Shown here: positions 58,152 through 58,282 of the stretch, piece after piece | Numbering within the stretch: the first letter of the stretch is position 1 | Layout of the letters: each line of letters starts with the position of its first letter | Source: Actinomycetospora cinnamomea | GTDB taxonomy: Bacteria > Actinomycetota > Actinomycetes > Mycobacteriales > Pseudonocardiaceae | Direction of reading: 5' to 3' | DNA length: 58,282 nucleotides | Assembly (NCBI RefSeq): GCF_003096675.1 | Contig: NZ_QEKW01000025.1 | Coordinates: forward strand, 1 to 58,282 | Program-made: the position numbers and the translations under genes | The notes under the pieces: generated by a model | What the model saw: the letters and a program-made list of their open reading frames with translations, nothing else | Told to the model about the DNA's origin: nothing | Database searches by the model: none

Positions 58152-58282
58152 GTGGAGGCGGCTCCGGTCGCGCCCGCTGGGCTGTCCTGGTCGCGGTGGG
58201 CGCCGGGTCCGGAGCTGGCGGCGGCGTTGGCGGGGTCGGCGCCGGTGGATGTGGTCGATGACGAGGGGTTCGACGCCGCGGA
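58152..58282 (+). CDS. DUF222/HNH (13E12-type) protein, 5' part only
   Basis: From a GTG at 58152 the frame is open to the window end: VEAAPVAPAGLSWSRW, then GPELAAALAGSAPVDVVDDE, matching the N-terminus of DUF222 proteins that carry a C-terminal HNH nuclease. There is no ribosome binding site, and the GTG is only five bases after the SOS box. Translation may be leaderless, or the true start lies further downstream. The gene runs off the window. Confidence 0.65.
   Translation, partial: MEAAPVAPAGLSWSRWAPGPELAAALAGSAPVDVVDDEGFDAA

Noticed and set aside
55088..58282. pdxT (glutaminase partner of pdxS) expected after pdxS
   Set aside because: None of the downstream products has a class I glutaminase Cys-His-Glu triad; the gene must lie outside the window.
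1..58282. CRISPR arrays, transposases, integrases, tRNA genes
   Set aside because: No regularly spaced repeats, no DDE or recombinase motifs, and no tRNA-like cloverleaf with a T-loop GTTCRANNC in intergenic DNA were seen by eye. Short degenerate elements could have been missed.

Overview
The window is about 58 kb of very GC-rich DNA with GC-rich wobble positions, many GTG starts and many 4-base GTGA/ATGA gene overlaps. It carries phosphatidylinositol-mannoside genes (pgsA, patA, pimA), GAF-ANTAR regulators, an actinobacterial SOS box and DUF222/HNH (13E12-type) genes. Together these point to a mycolata-related actinobacterium, most likely of the Pseudonocardiales (Pseudonocardia/Actinomycetospora-like). 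The genus is an inference. I see no tRNA, rRNA, CRISPR array, transposase or integrase.

Left part (1-18.8 kb). Four GAF-domain regulators are present, three with an ANTAR RNA-binding tail. Around them lie a multi-pass membrane protein, a MerR regulator, two tandem S9 prolyl oligopeptidases, a DUF3159 membrane protein whose gene overlaps an MFS exporter antisense by about 300 bp, and a Gdt1/UPF0016 cation transporter coupled to a small membrane protein. A 19-bp motif recurs in front of the peptidase, DUF3159 and MFS genes. Between 13.1 and 14.4 kb is decayed DNA holding a nitrilase remnant and a frameshifted, truncated DUF222 gene. A 14-TM MFS exporter, a MarR regulator and a DinB-type protein follow.

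Middle part (18.8-34.4 kb). A minus-strand group encodes a membrane GT2 glycosyltransferase, a 59-aa membrane peptide, a NodB deacetylase and a secreted lipoprotein with seven LanC-like repeats. It resembles a poly-N-acetylglucosamine-type exopolysaccharide set. Next to it are a CvpA-like protein, a FhaA-N-like membrane protein and an FHA-like protein. Then come nagA, an IclR regulator with a membrane protein, a divergent enolase-superfamily dehydratase and Fe-type alcohol dehydrogenase, a fatty acid desaturase, a PucR-type regulator and an alpha/beta hydrolase.

Right part (34.5-58.3 kb). The conserved mycobacterial-type block thrS - HIT - pgsA - patA - pimA - NUDIX - (further on) pdxS is present. 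It is split between patA and pimA by an 8.6-kb sugar operon: ROK regulator, otsB, GH65 phosphorylase, HAD phosphoglucomutase, ROK glucokinase and MFS sugar porter. Hairpin elements lie at both edges. Between the NUDIX gene and pdxS are a broken flavin oxidoreductase, a regulator with an OmpR-type winged helix, an alpha/beta-hydrolase and a LuxR helix-turn-helix in one chain, a GNAT protein, and a divergent VOC/TetR pair with two matching palindromes. pdxS, two DUF4190-like paralogues, a stress-type SDR and manA follow. The window ends inside a DUF222/HNH gene with a perfect SOS box just before it.
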